DNA from: Streptomyces sp. PKU-EA00015
Lineage (GTDB): Bacteria; Actinomycetota; Actinomycetes; Streptomycetales; Streptomycetaceae
Reading direction: 5' to 3'
NCBI RefSeq assembly: GCF_013387495.1
Contig: NZ_JABZEE010000008.1
Coordinates: 62,001 to 126,000, forward strand
DNA: 64,000 nt
A program made the position numbers and the translations under genes. Shown piece by piece: positions 31,126-39,626 of the stretch. The notes beneath the pieces are model-generated. The model was not told the DNA's origin. It worked only from the letters and a program-made list of their open reading frames with translations, and did no database searches. The first letter of the stretch is position 1. Each line of letters starts with the position of its first letter.

Positions 31126-31827
31126 ATGACCAGCGACAGCGCAGTCCCGTACGGCACACCCGAGGCGCCGAGGGTCTCCGTGCGCGGCGAGGCCAGGCTC
31201 GAGTTCGACCCCGAGATCGCCAGGATCGGCGTCCAGGTCAGCGCCCGCGGCAAGGACCGGCGCACCGCCCTGGAGGACCTGACCCGGCGCAACAACGCCG
31301 TGCTCGAGCTGATCAAGTCCTACGGCGACGCCGTCGAGAAACTGGCCACCGGCGCCTTCTCCATCAGCCCCGAACTCGCCCAGCACGGCCGCGGCGAGAG
31401 GGTCCGCGCCTACCACGGCGGCGTGTACATCACCGCCACACTCACCGACTTCACCGCCCTCGGCGAACTCACCACCCGGCTCGCCGATATGGAGCTGACC
31501 CGGGTCAGCGGCCCCTGGTGGTCGCTGCGCCCCGACTCGCCCGCGCACGGCGAGGCCCGCCGCGAGGCCGTACGGGACGCGGTGCAGCGCGCCCGCGAAT
31601 ACGCCGCGGCGCTCGGCAGCCGGCTCTCGGCCCTGGTGGAACTCGCCGACATCGGCGCGGAGAACCCCGTGCCGTACGGCATGCCGGCCGCGTCCGGCGG
31701 AATGCGGGCGGCGGCATTCGAGGCGGCCCAGACCGAAATGGCGCCCGCCCTGGATCTCGAACCGCAGCGCCAGACGGTGAGCGCACAGGTGAACGCGCGT
31801 TTCACCATGACCCCGCCGGAGTTCTAG
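31126..31827 (+). CDS. SIMPL (DUF541) domain protein
   Basis: The 233-residue protein is a single SIMPL domain: VSVRGEARLEFDPEIARIGVQVSARGKD, a middle beta-alpha region (ISPELAQHGRGERVRAYHGGVYITATL), then REAVRDAVQRAREYAAALG and a closing strand (VSAQVNARFTMT). Family members form oligomeric rings and are linked to oxidative stress (YggE) or signalling, with no known enzyme activity. There is no signal peptide, unlike many relatives, so it is probably cytoplasmic. The ATG at 31126 follows GAGGGAGACCGC. It is divergent from the nucleotidase gene. Confidence 0.87.
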   Translation: MTSDSAVPYGTPEAPRVSVRGEARLEFDPEIARIGVQVSARGKDRRTALEDLTRRNNAVLELIKSYGDAVEKLATGAFSISPELAQHGRGERVRAYHGGVYITATLTDFTALGELTTRLADMELTRVSGPWWSLRPDSPAHGEARREAVRDAVQRAREYAAALGSRLSALVELADIGAENPVPYGMPAASGGMRAAAFEAAQTEMAPALDLEPQRQTVSAQVNARFTMTPPEF

Positions 31828-31961
31828 ACGAGCACATTTTCATGAAGTGGCGAGCGCTCATCGGAGCACCCCTGCGCACAATTCAACACTTGTCAATAAC
31901 GCTTCACGCAAAGGTTGTTGAGTAGTCATGCCCGGCCAATTCTCTACCGGCCGGTAAGCCA

Positions 31962-31967
31962 TAGGCT
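31962..31967 (+). promoter_or_regulatory. Possible -10 of a leaderless pyk promoter
   Basis: TAGGCT ends 6 bp before the pyk ATG, so transcription would begin at or next to the start codon. No ribosome site is visible (CGAAGC only). The -35 is not clear. Confidence 0.4.
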
Positions 31968-31973
31968 CGAAGC

Positions 31974-33401
31974 ATGCGCCGAGCAAAGATCGTCTGTACC
32001 CTGGGGCCCGCCACCGACACATACGACCAGATCAAAGCCCTGGTCGAAGCCGGAATGGACGTCGCCCGCTTCAACCTCAGCCACGGCACGTACGCCGACC
32101 ACGAGGAACGTTACGGGCACGTGCGGAAGGCCTCCGACGAGACCGGCCGCAGCGTGGGCGTCCTCGCCGACCTTCAAGGTCCGAAGATCCGTCTCGGGCG
32201 TTTCCGGGAAGGCCCCGTACTGCTCGAACGCGGCGACGAATTCACCATCACCGTCGAGGACATCGAGGGCGACCGCCACATCTGCGGAACCACCTACAAA
32301 GGACTGGCGGCGGACGTCACGCGCGGCGAGCGCATCCTCGTCGACGACGGAAAGGTCGCCCTCGAGGTCACCGAGGTGGACGGCACCCGCGTGCGCACCG
32401 TCGTCGCCGAAGGCGGCATGGTCTCCGACCACAAGGGGCTCAACCTCCCCGGTGTCGCCGTCTCCGTCCCCGCGCTCTCCGAGAAGGACGTCGAGGACCT
32501 GCGCTGGGCCCTGCGCATCGGCGCGGACGTCATCGCCCTCTCCTTCGTCCGCAGCGGCCGCGACATCGACGACGTCCACCGCGTCATGGCGGAGGAAGGC
32601 CGGCGCATCCCGGTCATCGCCAAGGTCGAGAAGCCCCAGGCCGTGGAGAACATCGACGACATCGTCGCCGCCTTCGACGGCATCATGGTCGCCCGCGGCG
32701 ACCTCGGCGTCGAAATGCCGCTGGAGCAGGTGCCCATCGTCCAGAAGAGGGCCGTCAAGCTCGCCAAGCGCAACGCCAAGCCGGTCATCGTCGCCACCCA
32801 GATGCTCGACTCGATGATCGACAACAGCCGTCCCACCCGCGCCGAGGCCTCCGACGTCGCCAACGCCGTCATGGACGGCACCGACGCCGTGATGCTCTCG
32901 GGCGAGACCAGCGTCGGCAAATACCCCGTCGAGACGGTCAGGACCATGAGCCGCATCGTCGAGGCGGCCGAGGAGGACGTCCTCGCCAAGGGCCTGCCGC
33001 CCCTGACCGAGCGCAACAAGCCCCGCACCCAGGGCGGCGCCGTCGCCCGCGCGGCCGCCGAGATGGGGGACTTCCTCGGCGCCAAGTTCCTGGTCGCCTT
33101 CACCCAGTCCGGCGACACGGTCCGCCGCCTGTCGCGCTACCGCTCCCCGATCCCGCTCCTCGCGTTCACCCCGGACCCCTCCACGCGCTCGCAGCTCAAC
33201 CTCACGTGGGGCGTGGAGACTTTCCTCGGCCCGCACGTGGAGTCGACCGACGCGATGGTGGCGCAGGTGGACGAGGAACTGCTGAAGATCGGCCGCTGCC
33301 GGAAGGGCGACATCGTGGTCATCACGGCCGGCTCCCCGCCGGGCGTCCCGGGCTCGACGAACCTGGTCCGGGTGCACCGCATCGGCGAGGGCCTCGCGTA
33401 A
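31974..33401 (+). CDS. pyk: Pyruvate kinase
   Basis: The 475-residue glycolytic enzyme converts phosphoenolpyruvate and ADP to pyruvate and ATP. Motifs are RRAKIVCTLGPAT, ARFNLSHG, ADLQGPKIRLG, the signature IPVIAKVEKPQAVENID with catalytic Lys, VARGDLGVEMP (metal-binding region), the B domain between them, and a C-terminal regulatory domain (FTQSGDTVRRLSRYRSPIPLLAFTP). Length is normal. The ATG at 31974 begins at the domain edge; TAGGCT 6 bp upstream suggests a leaderless message. It converges on the LAGLIDADG-type gene with only 3 bp between stops and no terminator hairpin there. Confidence 0.98.
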   Translation: MRRAKIVCTLGPATDTYDQIKALVEAGMDVARFNLSHGTYADHEERYGHVRKASDETGRSVGVLADLQGPKIRLGRFREGPVLLERGDEFTITVEDIEGDRHICGTTYKGLAADVTRGERILVDDGKVALEVTEVDGTRVRTVVAEGGMVSDHKGLNLPGVAVSVPALSEKDVEDLRWALRIGADVIALSFVRSGRDIDDVHRVMAEEGRRIPVIAKVEKPQAVENIDDIVAAFDGIMVARGDLGVEMPLEQVPIVQKRAVKLAKRNAKPVIVATQMLDSMIDNSRPTRAEASDVANAVMDGTDAVMLSGETSVGKYPVETVRTMSRIVEAAEEDVLAKGLPPLTERNKPRTQGGAVARAAAEMGDFLGAKFLVAFTQSGDTVRRLSRYRSPIPLLAFTPDPSTRSQLNLTWGVETFLGPHVESTDAMVAQVDEELLKIGRCRKGDIVVITAGSPPGVPGSTNLVRVHRIGEGLA

Positions 33402-33404
33402 GGC

Positions 33405-34190
33405 TCAGTGCTTCGGCCCGACGTGCGCGTCCATGAGGGCGACGGAAGCGCGTCGGGCGACGGAGATGTTGTACGGCCGGCCGCCGCGGGTGCAGTGCTT
33501 CCACTCGACGCCCAGCTTGTCGAGGGTGTCCGTGTACAGCTGCCGGATGTCGTCCGAGAGATTGGTGAAGAAGTACCGCGGGTACTCGTAGCGCTTGCGC
33601 TCACCGCCCACGATCCGGGTGGTCCAGTTAATGTTCCGGCAGCCGTCGGAGTGGATGAGCCCCCGGACGAACTCCCAGGGATAGGCGTCGATGATGTCCT
33701 GCTGCCAGGGCTCGAGGGCGATCTTTCGCTCGTGCTTCTTGCCGGGGCCGTGCTGGGGGAAAAGGCACCACAGGTGCTTGGAGTACATCTTCACTTCGCG
33801 GCACCCCTGCCGGCGCACTCTGCAAACGGAGTTGTGCGGGAACACCGAACGCATGGCTCTCTCGCATGCCTCCATGACCCCGGGCCACGACTCGTCACAG
33901 CTGATGGAGAGGCTCGGGGACCGCATGGCTCGGTTCTGGATGATGTGCCCATCGCCGAGGTACAAGCCGAGGAGATATGCGTAAGCCGGTTGATCCAGCT
34001 CTCCGTCGCACCGGGGGCATGCGGGCTGATGCGCGTTTGAGGGCTCTCCCCTCTTGGCGCGGTCAACGTGTTTCCAGTAGCTGATCGTGCCACTGGGTAC
34101 CTGGAGCTTTCGAGCTACGTCAGTGTTCCTCGCGCCGTCCCGCAGCATCGTCAGGGCCTTCTGTCGCACTATTGTGCCGTGGAAGTTCAT
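33405..34190 (-). CDS. Free-standing HTH plus LAGLIDADG homing-endonuclease-like protein
   Basis: The 261-residue protein starts with a helix-turn-helix (residues about 18-43: GARNTDVARKLQVPSGTISY), then a CPRC pair (58-61), then two LAGLIDADG motifs: LLGLYLGDGH (about 73-82, Asp80) and FVRGLIHSDG (about 174-183, Asp182), each with the acidic residue expected for metal-dependent cleavage. It is not within an intron or intein. Base composition is less GC-rich than its neighbours, suggesting later arrival. It lies just downstream of a tRNA-Leu gene on the same strand and ends 3 bp from the pyk stop. Either a mobile nuclease or a domesticated DNA-binding protein is possible. Confidence 0.85.
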   Translation of the reverse strand: MNFHGTIVRQKALTMLRDGARNTDVARKLQVPSGTISYWKHVDRAKRGEPSNAHQPACPRCDGELDQPAYAYLLGLYLGDGHIIQNRAMRSPSLSISCDESWPGVMEACERAMRSVFPHNSVCRVRRQGCREVKMYSKHLWCLFPQHGPGKKHERKIALEPWQQDIIDAYPWEFVRGLIHSDGCRNINWTTRIVGGERKRYEYPRYFFTNLSDDIRQLYTDTLDKLGVEWKHCTRGGRPYNISVARRASVALMDAHVGPKH

Positions 34191-34231
34191 ACGGCCACTT
34201 TGAGTGATGAATCATGGCCGTAAGTAGCACA

Positions 34232-34265
34232 AAGCGGATGTTCACGAGAACGTGAACATCCGCTT
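34232..34265. terminator. 15-bp perfect hairpin after tRNA-Leu
   Basis: AAGCGGATGTTCACG and CGTGAACATCCGCTT pair completely around an AGAA loop. It starts 8 bp beyond the tRNA 3' end and lies before the LAGLIDADG gene, so it should end the tRNA transcript. Confidence 0.85.
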
Positions 34266-34272
34266 ATTCGTG

Positions 34273-34355
34273 TGCCGGGTGCGGGATTCGAACCCGCACG
34301 CCCTTTCGGACAGATGTGTTTGAGACATCAGCGTCTGCCATTCCGCCAACCCGGC
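34273..34355 (-). tRNA. tRNA-Leu (anticodon CAA)
   Basis: The 83-nt gene has a type II (long variable arm) structure. The acceptor stem GCCGGGT pairs with ACCCGGC with discriminator A. The anticodon stem GATGT/ACATC encloses loop CTCAAAC, so the anticodon is CAA and reads UUG. The variable arm is TGTCCGAAAGGGCG, and the T arm is GCGGGTTCGAATCCCGC. CCA is not encoded. It is divergent from the ANTAR regulator gene and followed by a strong hairpin. Confidence 0.97.
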
Positions 34356-34448
34356 GAGGTCGCTTGTCGGAGTGTACCGGGTGATGGTCATCTCCATCAG
34401 CTAGGTAGGCTCTAAGGGCAGTGACCTGCCCCGCCCCGAGGAGCCCCC

Positions 34449-35105
34449 GTGACCGCCCCCGAGTCGCCCCAGCCGATCGCCGATGACGACGACAAGTCGC
34501 ACGTACCGCCGCTGACGACCCGCGTCGTCATCGCCGAGGACGAGGCCCTCATCCGGCTCGACCTCAAAGAGATGCTCGAGGAAGAGGGGTACGCGGTCGT
34601 CGGCGAGGCCGGCGACGGTCAGCGAGCCGTCGAGCTGGCCCGGGAGCACCGCCCGGACCTCGTGATCCTCGATGTGAAGATGCCGGTCCTCGACGGGATC
34701 TCGGCGGCCGAGAAGATCGCCGAGGAGTCCATCGCCCCGGTCCTCATGCTCACGGCCTTCTCGCAGCGCGACCTCGTCGAGCGGGCGCGCGACGCCGGTG
34801 CCATGGCGTACCTCGTCAAGCCGTTCAGCAAGAGCGACGTCGTGCCGGCGATCGAGATGGCGGTCTCCCGCTTCACGGAGCTGAAGGCCCTGGAGAAGGA
34901 GGTTGCCGACCTCTCCCAGCGCCTGGAGACGCGCAAGCTGGTCGACCGCGCCAAGAGCATCCTGCAGACGCAGTACGGGCTGACGGAGCCGGCCGCGTTC
35001 CGGTGGATCCAGAAGACGTCGATGGACCGTCGCCTGTCGATGCAGCAGGTCGCGGAGGCGGTCATCGAGGACGCGGAGGAGAAGAAGGCGGCCAAGGGGC
35101 AGTAG
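34449..35105 (+). CDS. Response regulator with ANTAR RNA-binding output (PdtaR type)
   Basis: This 218-residue protein has a receiver domain (VVIAEDEALIRLDLKEML; phospho-acceptor Asp in LVILDVKMPVLDG; Thr in MLTAFS; Lys in YLVKPFS) and a C-terminal ANTAR domain (TRKLVDRAKSILQTQYGLTEPAAFRWIQKTSMDRRLSMQQVAEAVI). ANTAR proteins bind dual-hexaloop RNAs and prevent termination. It resembles mycobacterial PdtaR, which works with the histidine kinase PdtaS. No kinase is adjacent here. The GTG at 34449 follows GAGGAGCCCCC. A bidirectional terminator separates it from the convergent liv operon. Confidence 0.95.
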   Translation: MTAPESPQPIADDDDKSHVPPLTTRVVIAEDEALIRLDLKEMLEEEGYAVVGEAGDGQRAVELAREHRPDLVILDVKMPVLDGISAAEKIAEESIAPVLMLTAFSQRDLVERARDAGAMAYLVKPFSKSDVVPAIEMAVSRFTELKALEKEVADLSQRLETRKLVDRAKSILQTQYGLTEPAAFRWIQKTSMDRRLSMQQVAEAVIEDAEEKKAAKGQ

Positions 35106-35117
35106 CCGCCGGACGCG

Positions 35118-35155
35118 GGAAGGGCCCGCACCCCGTCGGGGGTGCGGGCCCTTCC
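35118..35155. terminator. Bidirectional terminator between the ANTAR gene and livF
   Basis: GGAAGGGCCCGCACCCC pairs over 17 bp with GGGGTGCGGGCCCTTCC, with a GTCG loop. It serves both converging transcripts. Confidence 0.9.
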
Positions 35156-35167
35156 GTCTGCCGGGAG

Positions 35168-35884
35168 TCAGTCCTCGCCGAGGTAGGCCTTGCGGACCGA
35201 CTCGTCGTGGAGCAGGTCCTGGCCGGTGCCGGAGAGCACGACCTTGCCGACCTCCATCACGTAGGCCTGATCGGCCAGGGACAGCGCGGCCTGGGCGTTC
35301 TGCTCGACGAGGAGGATCGTCGTGCCCTGGGCCTTCAGCTCCGAGATGGTCGACATGATCTTCTGCATCATGATCGGGGAGAGGCCCATGGAGGGCTCGT
35401 CGAGCATGAGCAGTTTGGGCTGCGACATCAGCGCGCGTCCCATGGCGAGCATCTGCTGCTCACCGCCGGACAGCGTTCCCGCCGCCTGCTTGCGGCGCTC
35501 GCCGAGGATGGGGAAGAGATCGTAGGCACGCTGGATGTCCTTCTCGATCCCGTCCTTGTCGCTCCGCAGGAACGCTCCGAGGTGGAGGTTCTCGGCGATG
35601 GTGAGGCGGGGGAAGATGTGCCGCCCCTCGGGGGAGTGGGCCAGGCCCAGCGACACGATCTTGTGCGCGGGGATGCCGCTGAGCGGCTTCCCGTCGAACA
35701 GGATTCTTCCGCCGGACGGCTTGAGCAGTCCGGACAGCGTGCGCAGGGTCGTGGTCTTGCCGGCGCCGTTGGTGCCGATGAGGGTGACGACCTGTCCGGC
35801 CTCGACGGAGAAGGAGATGCCCTTGACGGCCTCGATCTTGCCGTAGGCGACCCTCAGGTCCTCGACTTCGAGGAGTGCGGTCAC
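35168..35884 (-). CDS. livF: Branched-chain amino acid ABC transporter ATPase (LivF)
   Basis: The 238-residue ATPase has Walker A GTNGAGKTT, Q-loop region HSPEGRHIFPRLTIAENL, signature TLSGGEQQML and Walker B LLMLDEPSMGLSP. The LivF-type short form and GRHIF wording distinguish it from LivG. It powers uptake of branched-chain or related amino acids with LivGMHK. It is the last gene of a five-gene unit and its GTG overlaps the livG stop by 4 bp. Confidence 0.95.
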   Translation of the reverse strand: MTALLEVEDLRVAYGKIEAVKGISFSVEAGQVVTLIGTNGAGKTTTLRTLSGLLKPSGGRILFDGKPLSGIPAHKIVSLGLAHSPEGRHIFPRLTIAENLHLGAFLRSDKDGIEKDIQRAYDLFPILGERRKQAAGTLSGGEQQMLAMGRALMSQPKLLMLDEPSMGLSPIMMQKIMSTISELKAQGTTILLVEQNAQAALSLADQAYVMEVGKVVLSGTGQDLLHDESVRKAYLGED

Positions 35885-36927
35885 TTCGCCTCTCCTTCCT
35901 TGCCGGTGGTACGTGTTTCGTCGTCCGCGGAAGCGGCGGCGGAGCCGTCGCCGTCGGCGGGCGTGTCGTCGGCCAAGTCGTCCGACGCCCCGGGTTCGTC
36001 CGACGCGGAGTCGTCCGTCTCGGAGTCGTCCGACGCAGGCGCCGCATCCTTCGCGGCGGCGGAACCCGCCGGCTTGGTCTCCGCCTCGGCGGCGTCGACC
36101 TCGGCCGCTTCCGCCTCACCCGGCTCGCCCTCGAACGGCGTACCGAGGTACGCCGCCACGACGCGCTCGTCGCCCTGGACGACGGCCGGCGTGCCCTCGA
36201 TGAGCTTCTCGCCCTGGACGAGACAGGCGACGCGGTCGCAGAGGTTGAAGATGAAGCGCATGTCGTGCTCGATGACGAGCACGGCGATGCCCATGTCCCG
36301 GATGGCGAAGATGAGTTCCTCGGCGGCCCGGGTCTCCTGGGGGTTCATGCCCGCGGTGGGCTCGTCGAGGAGCAGCAGACCGGGGTCGCTCGCGAGCGCG
36401 CGGGCGATCTCCAGCTTGCGCTGCTCGCCGTAGGGCAGGTTGCGGGCGAGGTGGTCGGCCTTGTGCTCCAGGCCGATGAACTCCAGGAGTTCCATGGCTC
36501 GTGCGTGGGACGCGGCCTCCGCCTTCTTGAAGCCCGGTCCGCGCAGGAGGGCGGACCAGAGACCTTCCTTGGTCCGGGTGTGCCGGCCGACCAGGACGTT
36601 CTCCAGGACGGTCATGTTGGCGAACAGCCGGATGTTCTGGAAGGTACGGGCGATGCCCGCCTTGGTGACCAGGTGCGGCTTGGGCGGCAGGACCGTGCCC
36701 TTGTAGGAGACGGTGCCCTCGGTCGGGATGTACAGGCCGGTGAGGCAGTTGAAGAACGTCGTCTTGCCGGCGCCGTTGGGGCCGATGAGGCCGACGATCT
36801 CGCCCGAACGGACGGTCAGATCCACGGACTTGACGGCCGTGAGACCGCCGAAGCGCATGGTGACACCGCTGGCCTCGAGGACCGTCTGCGTGGTGGTGCT
36901 GGTGTTGGTGGTGGTCATGTCCTTCAC
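35881..36927 (-). CDS. livG: Branched-chain amino acid ABC transporter ATPase (LivG) with acidic C-terminal tail
   Basis: The ATPase core (residues about 15-265) has Walker A GPNGAGKTTFFN, QNIRLFANMTVLENVLVG, the signature-equivalent LPYGEQRKLEIARAL and Walker B LLLLDEPTAGMNPQE, followed by the Liv-specific VIEHDMRFIFNLCDRVACL. After GTPFEGEPGEAEAAEV it carries a tail of about 75 residues that is almost all Ala, Asp, Glu and Ser, not present in typical LivG (about 255-270 residues). The 348-residue length is therefore unusual. The GTG at 36927 overlaps the livM stop; an ATG three codons later is possible but sits too close to its AAGGA. Confidence 0.93.
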   Translation of the reverse strand: MKDMTTTNTSTTTQTVLEASGVTMRFGGLTAVKSVDLTVRSGEIVGLIGPNGAGKTTFFNCLTGLYIPTEGTVSYKGTVLPPKPHLVTKAGIARTFQNIRLFANMTVLENVLVGRHTRTKEGLWSALLRGPGFKKAEAASHARAMELLEFIGLEHKADHLARNLPYGEQRKLEIARALASDPGLLLLDEPTAGMNPQETRAAEELIFAIRDMGIAVLVIEHDMRFIFNLCDRVACLVQGEKLIEGTPAVVQGDERVVAAYLGTPFEGEPGEAEAAEVDAAEAETKPAGSAAAKDAAPASDDSETDDSASDEPGASDDLADDTPADGDGSAAASADDETRTTGKEGEAK

Positions 36928-38663
36928 GCCCCCGCCTTGGCGACGCCGACGCCGGAGTCGGGGAGTCCCTTGTCCGGGACGTCGAGTTGATCGGTCTCGT
37001 GGTACTCGAGCTGGGCGCGCCGGTTGGCGATAAGCCCTTCGGGGCGGACACGCATCAGCACGATGAGGGCGACGCCGAAGCCGAGGAGCTGGTAGTCCTG
37101 GAGGAACTGCAGCTTGGCCGGGATCATGTAGAGGAGCGTGGCGCCCAGCAGCGGTCCGCTGATGGTGCCCATGCCGCCGAGGATGACGGCCGCCAGGAGG
37201 AAGGCCGAGTTGGGCGGTACGGGGCCGGCGAACTGGTACATCTCGGGGACCACGGTGTGCTGGACGTGCGCCTGTACGGTGCCGGCGAGGCCGGCGAGCG
37301 TGGCACCCAGGGCGAACGCGATGAGCTTGACGCGGAAGCCGTTGATGCCCATGGCGGTGGCGGCCGTCTCGTCCTCGCGGATGGCGACCCAGGCACGGCC
37401 GATGCGGGAGCTGCCGGCACGGCTGAAGACGAGGACCACGAGGACCGTCGCCAGCAGCATCAGCAGGTAGTAGTTGGCGTAGGCGCCGAGTTCGAATCCG
37501 AGCACCGTGTGGGCCTGCCCGAAGTTGAACCCGAAGAACTCCAGGTCCGGGATGTTCGGGATGCCGTTGGGGCCGTTGGTGACCTGCGGGCCGGAGGTGC
37601 CGTCGAGGTTCAGCATGACGATGCGGAAGATCTCACCGAAGCCGAGCGTCACGATGGCGAGGTAGTCGCCGCGCAGCCGCAGGGTCGGGGCACCGATGAC
37701 GACGCCGAAGATCAGCGACACGACGGCGCCGGTGAGCACAGCCGCCCAGAAGGGGAAGTGCACGTCGAAGGCGGAGGCTGTCGATCCGGAGACGAGGGCG
37801 GCGGTGTAGGCGCCGACGCCGAGGAAGGCGACGTATCCGAGGTCGAGCAGGCCGGCGAGGCCGACGACGACGTTCAGACCGAGTGCCACGGTCGCGAAGA
37901 TGAGGATGTTGACCGCGACGAGCGTGTACTGGTCCGTGCTCTGGGTGAAGGGGAAGGCCGCGGCGGCGACGAAGGCGGAGAGCATCGTGACCTGGCGGTA
38001 CTTGGCCGTGACGGCCGAGAGCCGGCCGACGAGGCCGGCCTTGAAGAGCGCGGCGACGGCGAACCCGACGGTGATCAGGTAGCCGGTGAAGAGCTCGGCG
38101 TACTCGGTGTCGATGCCGTAGGTGATGACGTACAGCCCGACCGCGAACGCGGCGACGATGATCAGGATCTCGGCCCAGGAGGGCAGTTCCTTGGCCTTGG
38201 CGGCTTTGCGGGTGTCGTCGGGCAGCAGGAACGCCGTGACGACGGGGATCGCGGAGGCCAGCACGGCGACGTAGCCACCGGGCTCCAGGTTCACGAGGCC
38301 GCCGAGCTCGACGGCGATGGCGATCACGGTGAACCAGGTGGTGGCGAAGCCGCCGAGGGCGAGGAGCCTCAGGGCCTTGGTGGTTCCGGTCGGTGCCAGC
38401 CAGCCGAGCCCCTTGATGCCGAGGGACGCGAGTGCGTAGAGAGCGACGAGCAGGCCGGCGACCAGGGTGAGGACCTGCAGTCCGCCGGGGTAGCCGGTGA
38501 CGGTGAGGTCGCCGGGGAACTCGGCGGTCCAGGTCCATGCCAGGAAGGTGCTGGCGATGGTCGCGGCGCCGCCGAGAGCGGTCGCCCAGCGCAGGGCGGT
38601 GGCGCGGGAGATCTCCTGAGCGGCGCCGGCCGTCTTGGTGGTGTCGGTGGTCATCGTTCTCAC
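36924..38663 (-). CDS. livM: Branched-chain amino acid ABC transporter permease (LivM), long form
   Basis: The 579-residue permease has a C-terminal LivM core (from about residue 245: LNVVVGLAGLLDLGYVAFLGVGAYTAALVSG; GAPTLRLRGDYLAIVTLGFGEIFRI; the EAA-like loop GRAWVAIREDETAATAMGIN). An N-terminal extension of about 230 residues adds several extra membrane spans (WATALGGAATIASTFLAW, VLTLVAGLLVALYAL and others). E. coli LivM is about 425 residues, so the extension is sizeable, though such long forms are common in actinomycetes. It pairs with LivH to form the channel. The GTG at 38663 overlaps the livH stop. Confidence 0.93.
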   Translation of the reverse strand: MRTMTTDTTKTAGAAQEISRATALRWATALGGAATIASTFLAWTWTAEFPGDLTVTGYPGGLQVLTLVAGLLVALYALASLGIKGLGWLAPTGTTKALRLLALGGFATTWFTVIAIAVELGGLVNLEPGGYVAVLASAIPVVTAFLLPDDTRKAAKAKELPSWAEILIIVAAFAVGLYVITYGIDTEYAELFTGYLITVGFAVAALFKAGLVGRLSAVTAKYRQVTMLSAFVAAAAFPFTQSTDQYTLVAVNILIFATVALGLNVVVGLAGLLDLGYVAFLGVGAYTAALVSGSTASAFDVHFPFWAAVLTGAVVSLIFGVVIGAPTLRLRGDYLAIVTLGFGEIFRIVMLNLDGTSGPQVTNGPNGIPNIPDLEFFGFNFGQAHTVLGFELGAYANYYLLMLLATVLVVLVFSRAGSSRIGRAWVAIREDETAATAMGINGFRVKLIAFALGATLAGLAGTVQAHVQHTVVPEMYQFAGPVPPNSAFLLAAVILGGMGTISGPLLGATLLYMIPAKLQFLQDYQLLGFGVALIVLMRVRPEGLIANRRAQLEYHETDQLDVPDKGLPDSGVGVAKAGA

Positions 38664-39592
38664 GCCCGATCCGCGACGCGCTCACCGAGCAGACCCTGAG
38701 GCCTGACGAGCAGCACGACGATGAGGAGTACGAAAGCCCAGACGTTGGACCAGGCGCCACCGCCGAGCTGCTGCATGCCGGGGATTTCCTCGATGTAGGC
38801 GATCGACAGCGCCTCGGCGAGGCCGAGCACCACGCCGCCGACCATGGCGCCGTAGATGTTGCCGATGCCGCCGAGGACGGCGGCGGTGAACGCCTTGAGG
38901 CCGAGGATGAAGCCCATCTCGAAGTTGATCTGGCCCCGGTCGAGGCCGTACGCGACCGCCGCCACCGCGGCGAACGCGGCGCCGATGGCGAACGCCATCA
39001 CGATGATGCGGTCGGTGTTGATGCCCATCAGCTTCGCCGTGTCGGGGTCCTGGGCGGTGGCCTGCATGGCGCGTCCGCTGCGGCTCTTGGAGACGAAGAG
39101 GCCGAGGCCGAGCATGCACAGCGGCGCGAGGATCAGCACGAAGGCGTCGGCGCGCTGGATGGCGAGGTTGTCGAAGATCTTGAAGGATTCCCCGGTGAAC
39201 TCCGGGAAGCTGCGGGCTTCCTTGGCGTCCGGGTAGAAGCCCCAGACCAGCTGCTGGAGTGCGATCGACAGGCCGATCGCGGTGATGAGGGGGGCGAGCC
39301 TGGGAGCGTTGCGGAGCGGCCGGTAGGCGAAGCGCTCCGCGGCCGTGGCGACGGCGACGGAGGCTATGGCGCCGCCGATGATCATGAGCGGTATCGCCAC
39401 CAGCAGGCTCGTTCCGCTGGGGAGCCAGATGTAGGTGGTGAGGGCGCCGAAGCCCCCGATCATGAAGATCTCGCCGTGGGCGAAGTTGATGAGCTGGACG
39501 ATGCCGTAGACCATGGTGTACCCGATGGCGATCAGACCATAAAGGGCGCCGAGGGCAAGGCCGTTGGCCAGCTGTTGCGGCAGTTCGTTCAC
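38660..39592 (-). CDS. livH: Branched-chain amino acid ABC transporter permease (LivH)
   Basis: The 310-residue integral membrane protein has the LivH pattern: LANGLALGALYGLIAIGYTMVYGIVQLINFAHGEIFMIGG at the N-terminus, the coupling loop KSRSGRAMQATAQDPDTAKLMGIN, and a late span TAAVLGGIGNIYGAMVGGVVLGLAE. About eight helices are expected. It forms the translocation path with LivM. The ATG at 39592 lies 134 bp after livK, with a strong hairpin in between. Confidence 0.94.
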   Translation of the reverse strand: MNELPQQLANGLALGALYGLIAIGYTMVYGIVQLINFAHGEIFMIGGFGALTTYIWLPSGTSLLVAIPLMIIGGAIASVAVATAAERFAYRPLRNAPRLAPLITAIGLSIALQQLVWGFYPDAKEARSFPEFTGESFKIFDNLAIQRADAFVLILAPLCMLGLGLFVSKSRSGRAMQATAQDPDTAKLMGINTDRIIVMAFAIGAAFAAVAAVAYGLDRGQINFEMGFILGLKAFTAAVLGGIGNIYGAMVGGVVLGLAEALSIAYIEEIPGMQQLGGGAWSNVWAFVLLIVVLLVRPQGLLGERVADRA

Positions 39593-39626
39593 CGCAGGGC
39601 CTCCGATGAGCGTGTCGGATATGAGT

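Noticed and set aside
34273-34355. tRNA-Leu as an attachment site of an integrated element
   Set aside because: I found no second copy of the tRNA 3' end nearby and no integrase or excisionase gene.
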